The position numbers were made by a program, and so were the translations under genes. This document shows positions 49,049 through 57,450 of a DNA stretch of 64,000 nucleotides, one piece after another. The notes under the pieces are model-generated. The model did no database searches and was not told the DNA's origin. It saw only the letters and a program-made list of their open reading frames with translations. Numbering within the stretch: position 1 is the stretch's first letter; every line of letters starts with the position of its first letter. Origin of the DNA: Variovorax paradoxus (GTDB taxonomy: Bacteria; Pseudomonadota; Gammaproteobacteria; Burkholderiales; Burkholderiaceae_C); NCBI RefSeq assembly GCF_018614875.1, contig NZ_JAGGNW010000014.1:310001-374000 (forward strand), read 5' to 3'.

Positions 49049-49417
49049 ATGATCCAAACTGAATCCCGGCTCGAAGTGGCCGACAACACAGGCGCGAAGT
49101 CCGTCCTGTGTATCAAGGTGCTCGGTGGCTCCAAGCGGCGTTATGCCAGCGTGGGCGACGTCATCAAGGTGAGCATCAAGGAAGCCGCTCCGCGTGGTCG
49201 CGTCAAGAAGGGCGAGATCTACAGCGCAGTGGTGGTCCGCACCGCCAAGGGCATCCGTCGCGCCGACGGTTCGCTCGTCAAATTCGATGGCAACGCAGCC
49301 GTGTTGCTCAACGCCAAGCTGGAGCCCATTGGCACCCGCATCTTCGGACCGGTGACGCGCGAGCTGCGCACCGAAAAGTTCATGAAGATCGTGTCGCTGG
49401 CCCCCGAAGTTCTCTAA
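49049..49417 (+). CDS. rplN: 50S ribosomal protein L14
   Basis: L14 binds 23S rRNA near the subunit interface. The 122-residue protein is full length (MIQTESRLEVADNTGAKSVL, then GRVKKGEIYSAVVVRTAKG and LEPIGTRIFGPVTRELR). It opens the spc operon here. The S10-operon genes that usually precede it (rplP, rpmC, rpsQ) are absent from the upstream side, which holds a divergent unrelated gene. Confidence 0.98.
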   Translation: MIQTESRLEVADNTGAKSVLCIKVLGGSKRRYASVGDVIKVSIKEAAPRGRVKKGEIYSAVVVRTAKGIRRADGSLVKFDGNAAVLLNAKLEPIGTRIFGPVTRELRTEKFMKIVSLAPEVL

Positions 49418-49430
49418 GGACAACAACGCC

Positions 49431-49763
49431 ATGAACAAGATTCGCAAAGGCGACCAGGTCATCGTGTTGGCCGGGCGCGACAAAGGCAAGCGCGGCACCG
49501 TCTCGCTGCGCAAGGATGATTCGCACCTCGTCGTCGAGGGCGTGAACATCGTCAAGAAGCACGCCAAGCCGAACCCCCTCAAGGGTGCGACCGGCGGCAT
49601 CGTCGAAAAGACCATGCCCATTCACCAATCCAACGTGGCGATCTTCAATGCCGCGACCGGCAAGGCCGATCGCGTGGGCATCAAGATCGCCCAGGGTGCT
49701 GACGGCAAGCGCGTGGCTGTTCGCGTCTTCAAGTCGAGCGGCGACGAAATCAAGTTCGCCTAA
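49431..49763 (+). CDS. rplX: 50S ribosomal protein L24
   Basis: L24 helps start 50S assembly. The 110-residue protein has the KOW motif at its N-terminus (KIRKGDQVIVLAGRDKGKRG) and the bacterial segment VVEGVNIVKKHAKPN. Gene order and spacing are those of the spc operon (13 nt after rplN). Confidence 0.98.
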   Translation: MNKIRKGDQVIVLAGRDKGKRGTVSLRKDDSHLVVEGVNIVKKHAKPNPLKGATGGIVEKTMPIHQSNVAIFNAATGKADRVGIKIAQGADGKRVAVRVFKSSGDEIKFA

Positions 49764-49774
49764 GAGGTACTCAC

Positions 49775-50314
49775 ATGGCACGTCTCCAACAACACTATCG
49801 CGAAAAGATCGCGAAAGACCTGACGGAAAAGTTCGGCTACAAGTCGCCGATGCAGGTCCCCCGCCTCACCAAGATCACGCTCAACATGGGCGTGGGTGAA
49901 GCTGTCGCCGACAAGAAGGTTCTGGACAACGCAGTTGCCGACCTGACCAAGATCGCCGGCCAGAAGCCCGTGGTCACCAAGTCGAAGAAGGCCATCGCCG
50001 GTTTCAAGATCCGCGAAATGCAACCGATCGGCTGCATGGTCACGCTGCGCGGCGTTCAGATGTATGAGTTCCTGGACCGTTTCGTGACCATCGCGCTGCC
50101 GCGTGTTCGCGACTTCCGCGGCATCTCCGGCCGTGCGTTCGACGGCCGTGGCAACTACAACATCGGCGTCAAGGAACAGATCATTTTCCCCGAGATCGAG
50201 TACGACAAGGTCGACGCCCTGCGCGGTCTCAATATCAGCATCACGACGACGGCCAAGACCGACGAAGAAGCCAAGGCGCTTCTTGCTGGTTTCCGTTTCC
50301 CGTTCAAGAACTGA
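49775..50314 (+). CDS. rplE: 50S ribosomal protein L5
   Basis: L5 binds 5S rRNA in the central protuberance. The 179-residue protein is full length, with PRLTKITLNMGVGEAVADKK, QKPVVTKSKKAIAGFKIRE and RDFRGISGRAFDGRGNYNIG. It lies between rplX and rpsN as expected. Confidence 0.98.
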   Translation: MARLQQHYREKIAKDLTEKFGYKSPMQVPRLTKITLNMGVGEAVADKKVLDNAVADLTKIAGQKPVVTKSKKAIAGFKIREMQPIGCMVTLRGVQMYEFLDRFVTIALPRVRDFRGISGRAFDGRGNYNIGVKEQIIFPEIEYDKVDALRGLNISITTTAKTDEEAKALLAGFRFPFKN

Positions 50315-50322
50315 GGCGAATC

Positions 50323-50628
50323 ATGGCAAAACAATCCCTGATCCAGCGCGAACTCAAGCGCGACAAGCTGGTTGCCAAGTTCGCTGCAAAGCACGCGGAA
50401 CTGAAGGCAATCTCCAACGACGTGAAGAAGACCGACGAAGAGCGCGCTGCTGCCCGCCTGGGCCTGCAAAAGCTCCCGCGCAACGCGAACCCCACGCGTC
50501 AGCGCAACCGTTGCGAAATCACTGGTCGCCCCCGCGGCACCTTCCGTCAATTCGGTCTGGCTCGCGCCAAGATTCGTGAACTGGCCTTCGCTGGCGACAT
50601 CCCCGGTGTCACCAAGGCCAGCTGGTAA
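50323..50628 (+). CDS. rpsN: 30S ribosomal protein S14 (zinc-independent form)
   Basis: S14 sits in the 30S head. The 101-residue length and the single Cys (RNRCEITGRPRGTFRQFGLA) mark the long C-minus form that does not bind zinc. It follows rplE by 8 nt. Confidence 0.97.
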   Translation: MAKQSLIQRELKRDKLVAKFAAKHAELKAISNDVKKTDEERAAARLGLQKLPRNANPTRQRNRCEITGRPRGTFRQFGLARAKIRELAFAGDIPGVTKASW

Positions 50629-50648
50629 GCCAGGCAGGAGCAAACAAC

Positions 50649-51044
50649 ATGAGCATGAGTGATCCCATTGCCGACCTGCTGACGCGTATCCGTAACGCGC
50701 AGATGGTGGCGAAGCCCACTGTGTCGGTCCCGTCTTCCAAGGTGAAGATCGCGATCTCGCAGGTCCTGAAGGACGAGGGCTATATCGACGGTTTCCAGGT
50801 CAAGACCGAAGACGGCAAGTCCGAACTCGTCATTACCCTGAAGTACTACGCTGGCCGTCCGGTCATCGAGCGCATCGAGCGCGTGAGCCGCCCCGGCCTG
50901 CGCGTCTACAAGGCCAGTGCTTCCATTCCGCAAGTCCAGAACGGCCTCGGCGTGGCGATCGTCACGACCCCCCAGGGCGTGATGACCGACCGCAAGGCGC
51001 GCGCTACCGGTGTCGGTGGCGAAGTGCTGTGCTACGTCGCCTAA
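50649..51044 (+). CDS. rpsH: 30S ribosomal protein S8
   Basis: S8 binds 16S rRNA and in E. coli represses the spc operon. The 131-residue protein starts MSMSDPIADLLTRIRNAQ and ends GLGVAIVTTPQGVMTDRKAR, then GGEVLCYVA. A regulatory target on this operon's mRNA was not identified by eye. Confidence 0.98.
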   Translation: MSMSDPIADLLTRIRNAQMVAKPTVSVPSSKVKIAISQVLKDEGYIDGFQVKTEDGKSELVITLKYYAGRPVIERIERVSRPGLRVYKASASIPQVQNGLGVAIVTTPQGVMTDRKARATGVGGEVLCYVA

Positions 51045-51068
51045 CCGAGACATCGAGGAGTAACTGAA

Positions 51069-51602
51069 ATGTCCCGAGTAGGAAAAATGCCGATCACCAT
51101 CCCCGCTGGCGTGGATGTGTCGATCAAGGAAGACCAGATCAGCGTCAAGGGCACGGGCGGCACGCTCAACCTCGCACGCAACGCACTGGTCAAGGTCGTC
51201 AGCAATGACGGCAAGCTGAATTTCGAGCCTGCCAACGAGTCGCGTGAAGCGAATGCGATGAGCGGCACGATCCGTCAGCTGGTGAACAACATGGTGGTTG
51301 GCGTGACCAAGGGCTTCGAGAAGAAGCTCAACCTGGTCGGCGTCGGCTACAAGGCTGCAGCTTCCAACAACAAGCTGAACCTGCAAGTCGGTTACTCGCA
51401 CCCGGTCAACATCGAAATGCCACAAGGCATCACGGTGGCCACCGCGACCCCGACCGAAATCGTGATCAAGGGTGCTGACCGTCAGCGCGTTGGTCAAATC
51501 GCCGCTGAGATCCGCGCTGTTCGTCCGCCTGAGCCTTACAAGGGCAAGGGCATCCGTTATTCGGACGAGAAGATCGTGATCAAAGAGACCAAGAAGAAGT
51601 AA
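51069..51602 (+). CDS. rplF: 50S ribosomal protein L6
   Basis: L6 stabilises the base of the L7/L12 stalk. The 177-residue protein has SRVGKMPITIPAGVDVSIKE and GVTKGFEKKLNLVGVGYKA, then the family end PPEPYKGKGIRYSDEKIVIK. It lies 24 nt after rpsH. Confidence 0.98.
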   Translation: MSRVGKMPITIPAGVDVSIKEDQISVKGTGGTLNLARNALVKVVSNDGKLNFEPANESREANAMSGTIRQLVNNMVVGVTKGFEKKLNLVGVGYKAAASNNKLNLQVGYSHPVNIEMPQGITVATATPTEIVIKGADRQRVGQIAAEIRAVRPPEPYKGKGIRYSDEKIVIKETKKK

Positions 51603-51616
51603 GGGGCAGCAAAATG

Positions 51617-51982
51617 ATGTTGACCAAAAAAGCACAGCGTCTTCGCCGCTCGCGCCAGACCCGCATTCGCATCGCGACGCAGGGCGTGGCCCGTCTGACG
51701 GTGAACCGCACCAACCTGCACATCTACGCCACCGTCATCTCCGACGACGGCACCAAGGTGATTGCAACCGCATCGACGGCCGAAGCCGAAGTGCGTACCT
51801 CGCTCGGCGGTTCGGGCAAGGGCGGCAATGCCGCTGCAGCCACCGCCGTCGGCAAGCGCATCGCTGAAAAGGCGAAGGCAGCCGGCGTCGAGAAGGTCGC
51901 CTTCGACCGCGCAGGTTTTGCGTACCACGGCCGCGTCAAGGCGCTGGCCGAGGCGGCTCGCGAAGCCGGTCTGCAGTTCTAA
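51617..51982 (+). CDS. rplR: 50S ribosomal protein L18
   Basis: L18 binds 5S rRNA together with L5. The 121-residue protein starts MLTKKAQRLRRSRQTRIRIA and ends GFAYHGRVKALAEAAREAGL, then QF. Two adjacent ATGs occur (51614 and 51617). The second was chosen because it gives the usual family start and better spacing from the AAGGGG at 51602-51607. Confidence 0.97.
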   Translation: MLTKKAQRLRRSRQTRIRIATQGVARLTVNRTNLHIYATVISDDGTKVIATASTAEAEVRTSLGGSGKGGNAAAATAVGKRIAEKAKAAGVEKVAFDRAGFAYHGRVKALAEAAREAGLQF

Positions 51983-52000
51983 CCGGACACGAGATTCAAA

Positions 52001-52519
52001 ATGGCAAAGATTCAAGCAAGAACGCAGAACGAAGGCCCTGAAGACGGTTTGCGCGAGAAGATGATCGCGATCAACCGCGTCACCAAGGTGGTGAAGGGTG
52101 GTCGTATCCTCGGTTTCGCAGCGCTCACCGTCGTGGGTGACGGCGATGGCCGCGTCGGCATGGGCAAGGGCAAGTCGAAGGAAGTGCCTGCTGCCGTGCA
52201 GAAGGCAATGGAAGAAGCCCGCCGCAACCTGTTCAAGGCCCCAATCAAGAACGGCACGCTGCATCACCGCGTGACGGGTCACCATGGCGCCGCTTCGGTC
52301 GTCATGATCCCCGCCCCGAAGGGTACCGGCATCATCGCCGGCGGCCCGATGCGCGCCGTGTTCGAAGTCATGGGCATCACCGACATCGTGGCCAAGAGCC
52401 ATGGTTCGTCGAACCCCTACAACATGGTTCGCGCCACGCTCGACGGGTTGAAGAACTCGACGACTGCGGGCGACGTGGCTGCCAAGCGCGGCCTCACCGT
52501 CGAAGAAATCTTCGCCTGA
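52001..52519 (+). CDS. rpsE: 30S ribosomal protein S5
   Basis: S5 acts in decoding fidelity. The 172-residue protein has DGLREKMIAINRVTKVVKGG, RILGFAALTVVGDGDGRVG, and GTGIIAGGPMRAVFEVMGI. It is full length and in standard order. Confidence 0.98.
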   Translation: MAKIQARTQNEGPEDGLREKMIAINRVTKVVKGGRILGFAALTVVGDGDGRVGMGKGKSKEVPAAVQKAMEEARRNLFKAPIKNGTLHHRVTGHHGAASVVMIPAPKGTGIIAGGPMRAVFEVMGITDIVAKSHGSSNPYNMVRATLDGLKNSTTAGDVAAKRGLTVEEIFA

Positions 52520-52545
52520 GCGCAAGCAATCGGAAGAGCATTCAA

Positions 52546-52731
52546 ATGACGACGCAACAACAAACCCTCAAGGTGCAATTGGTCAAGAGCCCGATTGGCA
52601 CCAAGGAATCGCATCGCGCGACCGTGCGTGGCCTCGGCCTGCGCAAGCTCAACAGCGTGAGCGAGCTGCAAGACACGCCCGCAGTGCGCGGCATGATCAA
52701 CAAGATCAGTTATCTGGTCAAAGTTCTGTAA
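52546..52731 (+). CDS. rpmD: 50S ribosomal protein L30
   Basis: L30 is a small 23S-binding protein of 61 residues here, with LKVQLVKSPIGTKESHRATV and RGLGLRKLNSVSELQDTPAV. It sits between rpsE and rplO as usual. Confidence 0.97.
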   Translation: MTTQQQTLKVQLVKSPIGTKESHRATVRGLGLRKLNSVSELQDTPAVRGMINKISYLVKVL

Positions 52732-52742
52732 GAGAGACTGAT

Positions 52743-53174
52743 ATGGAACTCAATGGCATCAAGCCGGCGGATGGCGCCAAGCACGCCAAGCGTCGCGTTG
52801 GCCGCGGTATCGGCTCCGGCATCGGCAAGACCGCAGGTCGCGGTCACAAGGGCCAGAAGTCGCGCGCAGGCGGTTTCCACAAGGTCGGCTTCGAAGGCGG
52901 TCAAATGCCGCTGCAGCGTCGCCTGCCGAAGCGTGGCTTCAAGTCGCACCTGCTGAAGTTCAACGCCGAAGTCACGCTGACTGCCCTCGAGCAGCTCGGC
53001 CTGGCCGAAGTGGACATCCTGGCGCTCAAGCAGGCCGGCCTCGTGGGCCAGCTCGCCAAGGTCGTCAAGATCATCAAGACCGGTGAACTCACCAAGGCCG
53101 TCAAGCTGACGGGCGTGGGCGCAACCGCTGGTGCCAAGGCTGCGATCGAAGCAGCCGGCGGCAGCGTCGCCTGA
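52743..53174 (+). CDS. rplO: 50S ribosomal protein L15
   Basis: L15 is a late-assembly 50S protein. The 143-residue protein has the basic Gly-rich start (KRRVGRGIGSGIGKTAGRG, then GQKSRAGG) and FEGGQMPLQRRLPKRGFKS. It is followed by secY after 26 nt. Confidence 0.98.
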   Translation: MELNGIKPADGAKHAKRRVGRGIGSGIGKTAGRGHKGQKSRAGGFHKVGFEGGQMPLQRRLPKRGFKSHLLKFNAEVTLTALEQLGLAEVDILALKQAGLVGQLAKVVKIIKTGELTKAVKLTGVGATAGAKAAIEAAGGSVA

Positions 53175-53200
53175 TCACACTGGACTGAAAGAAGTTCTTC

Positions 53201-54514
53201 GTGGCAACTAACGCGGCAACGATCGCAAAAACAGGCAAGTTCGGCGACCTTCGTCGTCGGCTCGTCTTTTTGCTGCTCGCGCTCGTGGTCTACCGGATCG
53301 GCGCGCACATTCCTGTGCCGGGTATCAACCCGGACCAGCTGGCGGCGTTGTTCCAGGGCCAGCAGGGCGGCATTCTGAGCCTGTTCAACATGTTCTCGGG
53401 CGGGGCGCTCTCGCGCTTCACCGTGTTCGCGTTGGGGATCATGCCGTACATCTCGGCGTCGATCATCATGCAGCTGATGACCTACGTGCTTCCGACCTTC
53501 GAGCAATTGAAGAAGGAAGGCGAGGCCGGTCGCCGCAAGATCACGCAGTACACGCGCTACGGCGCGCTCGGCCTGGCCCTGTTCCAGTCGTTCAGCATCG
53601 CAGTGGCCCTCGAATCGTCGGCCGGCCTGGTCATAGCCCCCGGTTTCGGCTTCCGCCTGACCGCCATGGTGAGCCTGACGGCCGGTTCGATGTTCCTGAT
53701 GTGGCTCGGCGAGCAGATCACCGAACGCGGCCTGGGCAACGGCATCTCGATCCTGATCTTTGCAGGTATCGCGGCTGGTTTGCCCAACGCCATCGGCGGC
53801 CTGGCTTCGCTGGTGACGACCGGTGCGATGAACCCGATCATTGCGCTCTTCATCATCGCGGTCGTGGTGCTGGTCACCTACTTCGTGGTGTTCGTCGAAC
53901 GCGGCCAGCGCAAGATCCTCGTGAACTATGCGCGGCGCCAGGTCGGCAACAAGGTCTATGGCGGCCAGTCGTCGCACCTGCCCTTGAAGCTGAACATGGC
54001 CGGTGTGATTCCGCCGATCTTCGCCTCGTCGATCATCCTGCTGCCCGCAACGGTGGTCGGCTGGTTCAGCACCGGTGAAGGTGGTTTCCGCTGGATCAAG
54101 GACGTTGCGGGCGCACTGCGTCCGGGCGAGCCGATCTACGTGCTGCTGTACGCTGCCGCGATCGTTTTCTTCTGCTTCTTCTACACGGCACTCGTGTTCA
54201 ACAGCAAGGAAACGGCCGACAACCTGAAGAAGAGCGGTGCATTCATTCCGGGCATCCGTCCGGGTGACCAGACCGCTCGCTATATCGACAAGATTCTGGT
54301 TCGCCTGACGTTGGCTGGCGCGGTGTACATCACCTTCGTCTGCCTGCTGCCCGAGTTCCTGATCCTGAAGTACAACGTGCCGTTCTACTTCGGTGGTACC
54401 TCCCTGCTGATCATCGTGGTCGTCACGATGGACTTCATGGCCCAGGTGCAAAACTACATGATGTCCCAGCAGTACGAATCGCTGCTGAAGAAGGCCAACT
54501 TCAAGACATCGTAG
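53201..54514 (+). CDS. secY: Protein translocase subunit SecY
   Basis: SecY forms the Sec export channel. The 437-residue protein has ten helices with RRLVFLLLALVVYRIGAHIP, GLGNGISILIFAGIAAGLPN, VNYARRQVGNKVYGGQSSHL and ISASIIMQLMTYVLPTFEQL. The GTG at 53201 is the only start giving the full N-terminus (GTG GCA ACT). In many betaproteobacteria infA follows; here only 64 nt separate secY from rpmJ, and no infA is present. Confidence 0.98.
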   Translation: MATNAATIAKTGKFGDLRRRLVFLLLALVVYRIGAHIPVPGINPDQLAALFQGQQGGILSLFNMFSGGALSRFTVFALGIMPYISASIIMQLMTYVLPTFEQLKKEGEAGRRKITQYTRYGALGLALFQSFSIAVALESSAGLVIAPGFGFRLTAMVSLTAGSMFLMWLGEQITERGLGNGISILIFAGIAAGLPNAIGGLASLVTTGAMNPIIALFIIAVVVLVTYFVVFVERGQRKILVNYARRQVGNKVYGGQSSHLPLKLNMAGVIPPIFASSIILLPATVVGWFSTGEGGFRWIKDVAGALRPGEPIYVLLYAAAIVFFCFFYTALVFNSKETADNLKKSGAFIPGIRPGDQTARYIDKILVRLTLAGAVYITFVCLLPEFLILKYNVPFYFGGTSLLIIVVVTMDFMAQVQNYMMSQQYESLLKKANFKTS

Positions 54515-54578
54515 GGCTGTGTTTTCAGTATTAGTCCGGGCGGTAGACCGCCACGTTAAACAGTTTTAGGAGAATGAA

Positions 54579-54692
54579 ATGAGAGTTTCGGCTTCGGTCA
54601 AAACCATCTGCCGTAATTGCAAGGTCATCCGCCGTAAAGGTGTGGTGCGTGTGATTTGCACCGACCCGCGCCACAAGCAGCGCCAGGGTTGA
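54579..54692 (+). CDS. rpmJ: 50S ribosomal protein L36
   Basis: This small 37-residue gene encodes L36. Its zinc ligands are present: Cys11, Cys14, Cys27 and His32. It starts MRVSASVKTICRNCKVIRRK. A TTAGGAG element sits 7 nt upstream of the ATG. Confidence 0.97.
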   Translation: MRVSASVKTICRNCKVIRRKGVVRVICTDPRHKQRQG

Positions 54693-54715
54693 TTGAAGAG
54701 TATTAGAGGACGCAC

Positions 54716-55081
54716 ATGGCACGTATTGCTGGCATCAACATTCCGCCGCACAAGCACGCTGAAATCGGCCTGACCGCCATTTTCGGTATCGGTCGCACCC
54801 GCGCCCGTCAGATCTGCGAAGCGAGCGGCATCGAATATTCGAAGAAGATCAAGGACCTGACCGACGCCGATCTCGAAAAGATCCGCGATCAGATCGCCTT
54901 GTTCACCATCGAAGGCGATCTGCGTCGCGAGACGACGATGAACATCAAGCGTTTGATGGACATCGGCTGCTATCGCGGCTTCCGTCACCGTCGCGGCCTG
55001 CCGATGCGCGGCCAGCGCACGCGCACCAATGCCCGCACCCGCAAGGGTCCGCGCAAGGCTGCGCAGTCCCTGAAGAAATAA
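54716..55081 (+). CDS. rpsM: 30S ribosomal protein S13
   Basis: S13 is in the 30S head near the P site. The 121-residue protein starts ARIAGINIPPHKHAEIGLTA and has GIGRTRARQICEASGI and the basic tail RGQRTRTNARTRKGPRKAA. It begins the alpha operon (rpsM, rpsK, rpsD, rpoA, rplQ). Confidence 0.98.
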   Translation: MARIAGINIPPHKHAEIGLTAIFGIGRTRARQICEASGIEYSKKIKDLTDADLEKIRDQIALFTIEGDLRRETTMNIKRLMDIGCYRGFRHRRGLPMRGQRTRTNARTRKGPRKAAQSLKK

Positions 55082-55093
55082 GGATAGATCAGC

Positions 55094-55498
55094 ATGGCTA
55101 AAGCACCTGCAAACAACGCCGCACAGCGCGTTCGCAAGAAGGTTCGCAAGAACGTTGCGGACGGTATCGCCCACGTGCATGCCTCGTTCAACAACACCAT
55201 CATCACGATCACCGATCGCCAGGGCAACGCCCTGTCGTGGGCTTCGTCGGGTGGCCAGGGCTTCAAGGGCTCGCGCAAGTCGACGCCGTTCGCTGCGCAG
55301 GTGGCTTCCGAAGTGGCCGGCCGTGCTGCTGTCGAACAAGGTATCAAGAACCTCGACGTCGAGATCAAGGGCCCGGGCCCGGGTCGCGAATCGTCGGTGC
55401 GCGCACTGGCTGCGCTCGGCATCCGGATCAATTCCATTGCCGACGTGACGCCCGTTCCGCACAACGGCTGCCGTCCCCAGAAGCGTCGCCGCATCTGA
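55094..55498 (+). CDS. rpsK: 30S ribosomal protein S11
   Basis: S11 shapes the 30S platform. The 134-residue protein has VADGIAHVHASFNNTIITIT, NALSWASSGGQGFKGSRKST and the end ADVTPVPHNGCRPQKRRRI. A hairpin and T-run follow in the 130-nt gap before rpsD. Confidence 0.98.
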   Translation: MAKAPANNAAQRVRKKVRKNVADGIAHVHASFNNTIITITDRQGNALSWASSGGQGFKGSRKSTPFAAQVASEVAGRAAVEQGIKNLDVEIKGPGPGRESSVRALAALGIRINSIADVTPVPHNGCRPQKRRRI

Positions 55499-55513
55499 TC
55501 GTCAGTCCGCAAG

Positions 55514-55553
55514 GCGCAGCCGGCTTTTGAGCGGCTGCGCATTTGTTTTTTTA
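55514..55553 (+). terminator. Terminator-like hairpin between rpsK and rpsD
   Basis: GCGCAGCCG (55514-55522) pairs with CGGCTGCGC (55532-55540), followed after ATTTG by TTTTTTT. A second small hairpin, CCGCAG GCAA CTGCGG, follows at 55591-55606. These could act as a partial terminator or attenuator inside the alpha operon. Confidence 0.6.
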
Positions 55554-55628
55554 CTAAGCCCACCGCCATCCGCGTCTTCGCCGATGGCTCCCGCAGGCAA
55601 CTGCGGCAGATGACACAAAGGAATACTC

Positions 55629-56252
55629 GTGGCACGCTACCTCGGCCCCAAGGCCAAACTTTCCCGCCGTGAAGGCACCGACCTGTTCCTGAAGAGCGCC
55701 CGCCGCTCCATCCAGGACAAGGCCAAGTTCGATTCCAAGCCCGGCCAGCACGGTCGCACTTCGGGTCAGCGCACTTCCGACTACGGCCTGCAACTGCGTG
55801 AAAAGCAGAAGGTCAAGCGCATGTACGGCGTGCTCGAAAAGCAATTCCGCCGCTACTTCGAAGAAGCCGATCGCCGCCGTGGCAACACCGGCGCCAACCT
55901 GCTGTTCATCCTCGAATCGCGCCTGGACAACGTGGTCTACCGCATGGGCTTCGGCTCGACGCGCGCCGAAGCACGCCAGCTCGTGTCGCACAAGGCCATC
56001 ACGGTGAATGGCCAGTCGGTCAACATCCCGTCGTACCTGGTGAAGACCGGCGACGTGGTTGCCGTTCGCGACAAGTCGAAGAAGCAGACCCGCATTGCCG
56101 AAGCGCTCCAGCTGGCCCAGCAAGTCGGTATCCCGGCCTGGGTCGAAGTGAACGCCGACAAGGCCGAAGGCACCTTCAAGAAGGTGCCCGATCGCGACGA
56201 ATTCGCAGCCGACATCAACGAATCGCTGATCGTCGAACTGTATTCGCGCTAA
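55629..56252 (+). CDS. rpsD: 30S ribosomal protein S4
   Basis: S4 starts 30S assembly and in E. coli represses the alpha operon. The 207-residue protein starts ARYLGPKAKLSRREGTDLFL and has the S4 domain SRLDNVVYRMGFGSTRAEAR, then QLVSHKAITVNGQSVNIPSY. The start is GTG at 55629, unlike its ATG-started neighbours; this and the upstream hairpins hint at tighter control, which is inference. Confidence 0.97.
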   Translation: MARYLGPKAKLSRREGTDLFLKSARRSIQDKAKFDSKPGQHGRTSGQRTSDYGLQLREKQKVKRMYGVLEKQFRRYFEEADRRRGNTGANLLFILESRLDNVVYRMGFGSTRAEARQLVSHKAITVNGQSVNIPSYLVKTGDVVAVRDKSKKQTRIAEALQLAQQVGIPAWVEVNADKAEGTFKKVPDRDEFAADINESLIVELYSR

Positions 56253-56264
56253 ACAGACGATGAC

Positions 56265-56296
56265 GGGCCGCTTTGCGGCCCGCACTTGTATTTTTT
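56265..56296 (+). terminator. Possible hairpin between rpsD and rpoA
   Basis: GGGCCGC (56265-56271) pairs with GCGGCCC (56275-56281). A T-run follows only after about 9 nt (56291-56296). A second stem, CGCCGGAA/TTCCGGCG, lies at 56302-56320. These are structured leader elements before rpoA; function is uncertain. Confidence 0.4.
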
Positions 56297-56376
56297 GTTC
56301 TCGCCGGAAGCGTTCCGGCGGGCACTTCACCAGCCTTACCGGTGTAACGAGCCGGGGGTATTGAGAGGAAGTCTGC

Positions 56377-57366
56377 ATGCAAACCACCCTGCTGAAACCC
56401 AAGACCATCCAGGTCGAGCAACTTGCCGCCAACAAGGCCAAGGTGACGCTCGAGCCTTTCGAGCGCGGCTACGGCCACACGCTCGGCAACGCGCTGCGCC
56501 GCGTTCTGCTGTCGTCGATGGTCGGTTATTCGGCCACCGAAGTCACGATCGCCGGCGTTCTGCATGAGTACTCGTCGATCGACGGCGTGCAGGAAGATGT
56601 CGTCAACATCCTGCTGAATCTCAAGGGCGTGGTGTTCAAGCTCCACAACCGCGACGAAGTCACGCTGAGCCTGCGCAAGGACGGCGAAGGCCCGGTCCTG
56701 GCGTCGGACATCCAGACCCCGCACGACGTCGAGATCATCAACCCCGACCACGTGATCGCGCACCTGTCGCAAGGCGGCAAGCTCGACATGCAGATCAAGG
56801 TTGAAAAGGGCCGTGGCTACGTGCCCGGCACGATGCGCCGCTATGCCGACGAGCCGACCAAGTCGATTGGCCGCATCGTCCTGGACGCCTCGTTCTCGCC
56901 CGTCAAGCGCGTGAGCTACACGGTCGAAAGCGCCCGTGTCGAACAGCGCACCGACCTCGACAAGCTGCTGGTCGAAATCGAAACCAACGGCGCGATCACC
57001 GCCGAAGACGCAGTGCGGGCCTCGGCTAAAATCCTGGTTGAACAGCTGGCCGTGTTCGCCCAGCTCGAAGGCGGCGAACTGGCTGCATTCGATGCGCCGG
57101 CACCACGCAGCGCACAGCAATTCGATCCGATCCTGCTGCGCCCTGTCGACGAGCTCGAACTCACCGTGCGTTCGGCCAACTGCCTGAAGGCCGAAAACAT
57201 CTACTACATCGGTGACCTGATCCAGCGCACCGAGAACGAGCTGCTCAAGACCCCGAACCTGGGTCGCAAGTCGCTCAACGAAATCAAGGAAGTGCTCGCC
57301 TCGCGCGGCCTGACCTTGGGCATGAAGCTCGAAAGCTGGCCGCCGGCCGGCCTCGACAAGCGTTGA
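56377..57366 (+). CDS. rpoA: RNA polymerase alpha subunit
   Basis: RpoA assembles RNA polymerase and contacts UP elements and activators. The 329-residue protein has the N-terminal dimer domain (RGYGHTLGNALRRVLLSSMV) and YVPGTMRRYADEPTKSIGRI. The C-terminal domain is PVDELELTVRSANCLKAENI, then NLGRKSLNEIKEVLASRGL. It is complete and lies in its usual place before rplQ. Confidence 0.98.
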   Translation: MQTTLLKPKTIQVEQLAANKAKVTLEPFERGYGHTLGNALRRVLLSSMVGYSATEVTIAGVLHEYSSIDGVQEDVVNILLNLKGVVFKLHNRDEVTLSLRKDGEGPVLASDIQTPHDVEIINPDHVIAHLSQGGKLDMQIKVEKGRGYVPGTMRRYADEPTKSIGRIVLDASFSPVKRVSYTVESARVEQRTDLDKLLVEIETNGAITAEDAVRASAKILVEQLAVFAQLEGGELAAFDAPAPRSAQQFDPILLRPVDELELTVRSANCLKAENIYYIGDLIQRTENELLKTPNLGRKSLNEIKEVLASRGLTLGMKLESWPPAGLDKR

Positions 57367-57450
57367 TTTTTTGAAGAAGGCCCACGAGGGCCAGTGCACC
57401 GGGCAGTACCTGATACGGCTGCCTGTTTTTATAAAGTAAAGGAAAGCACC

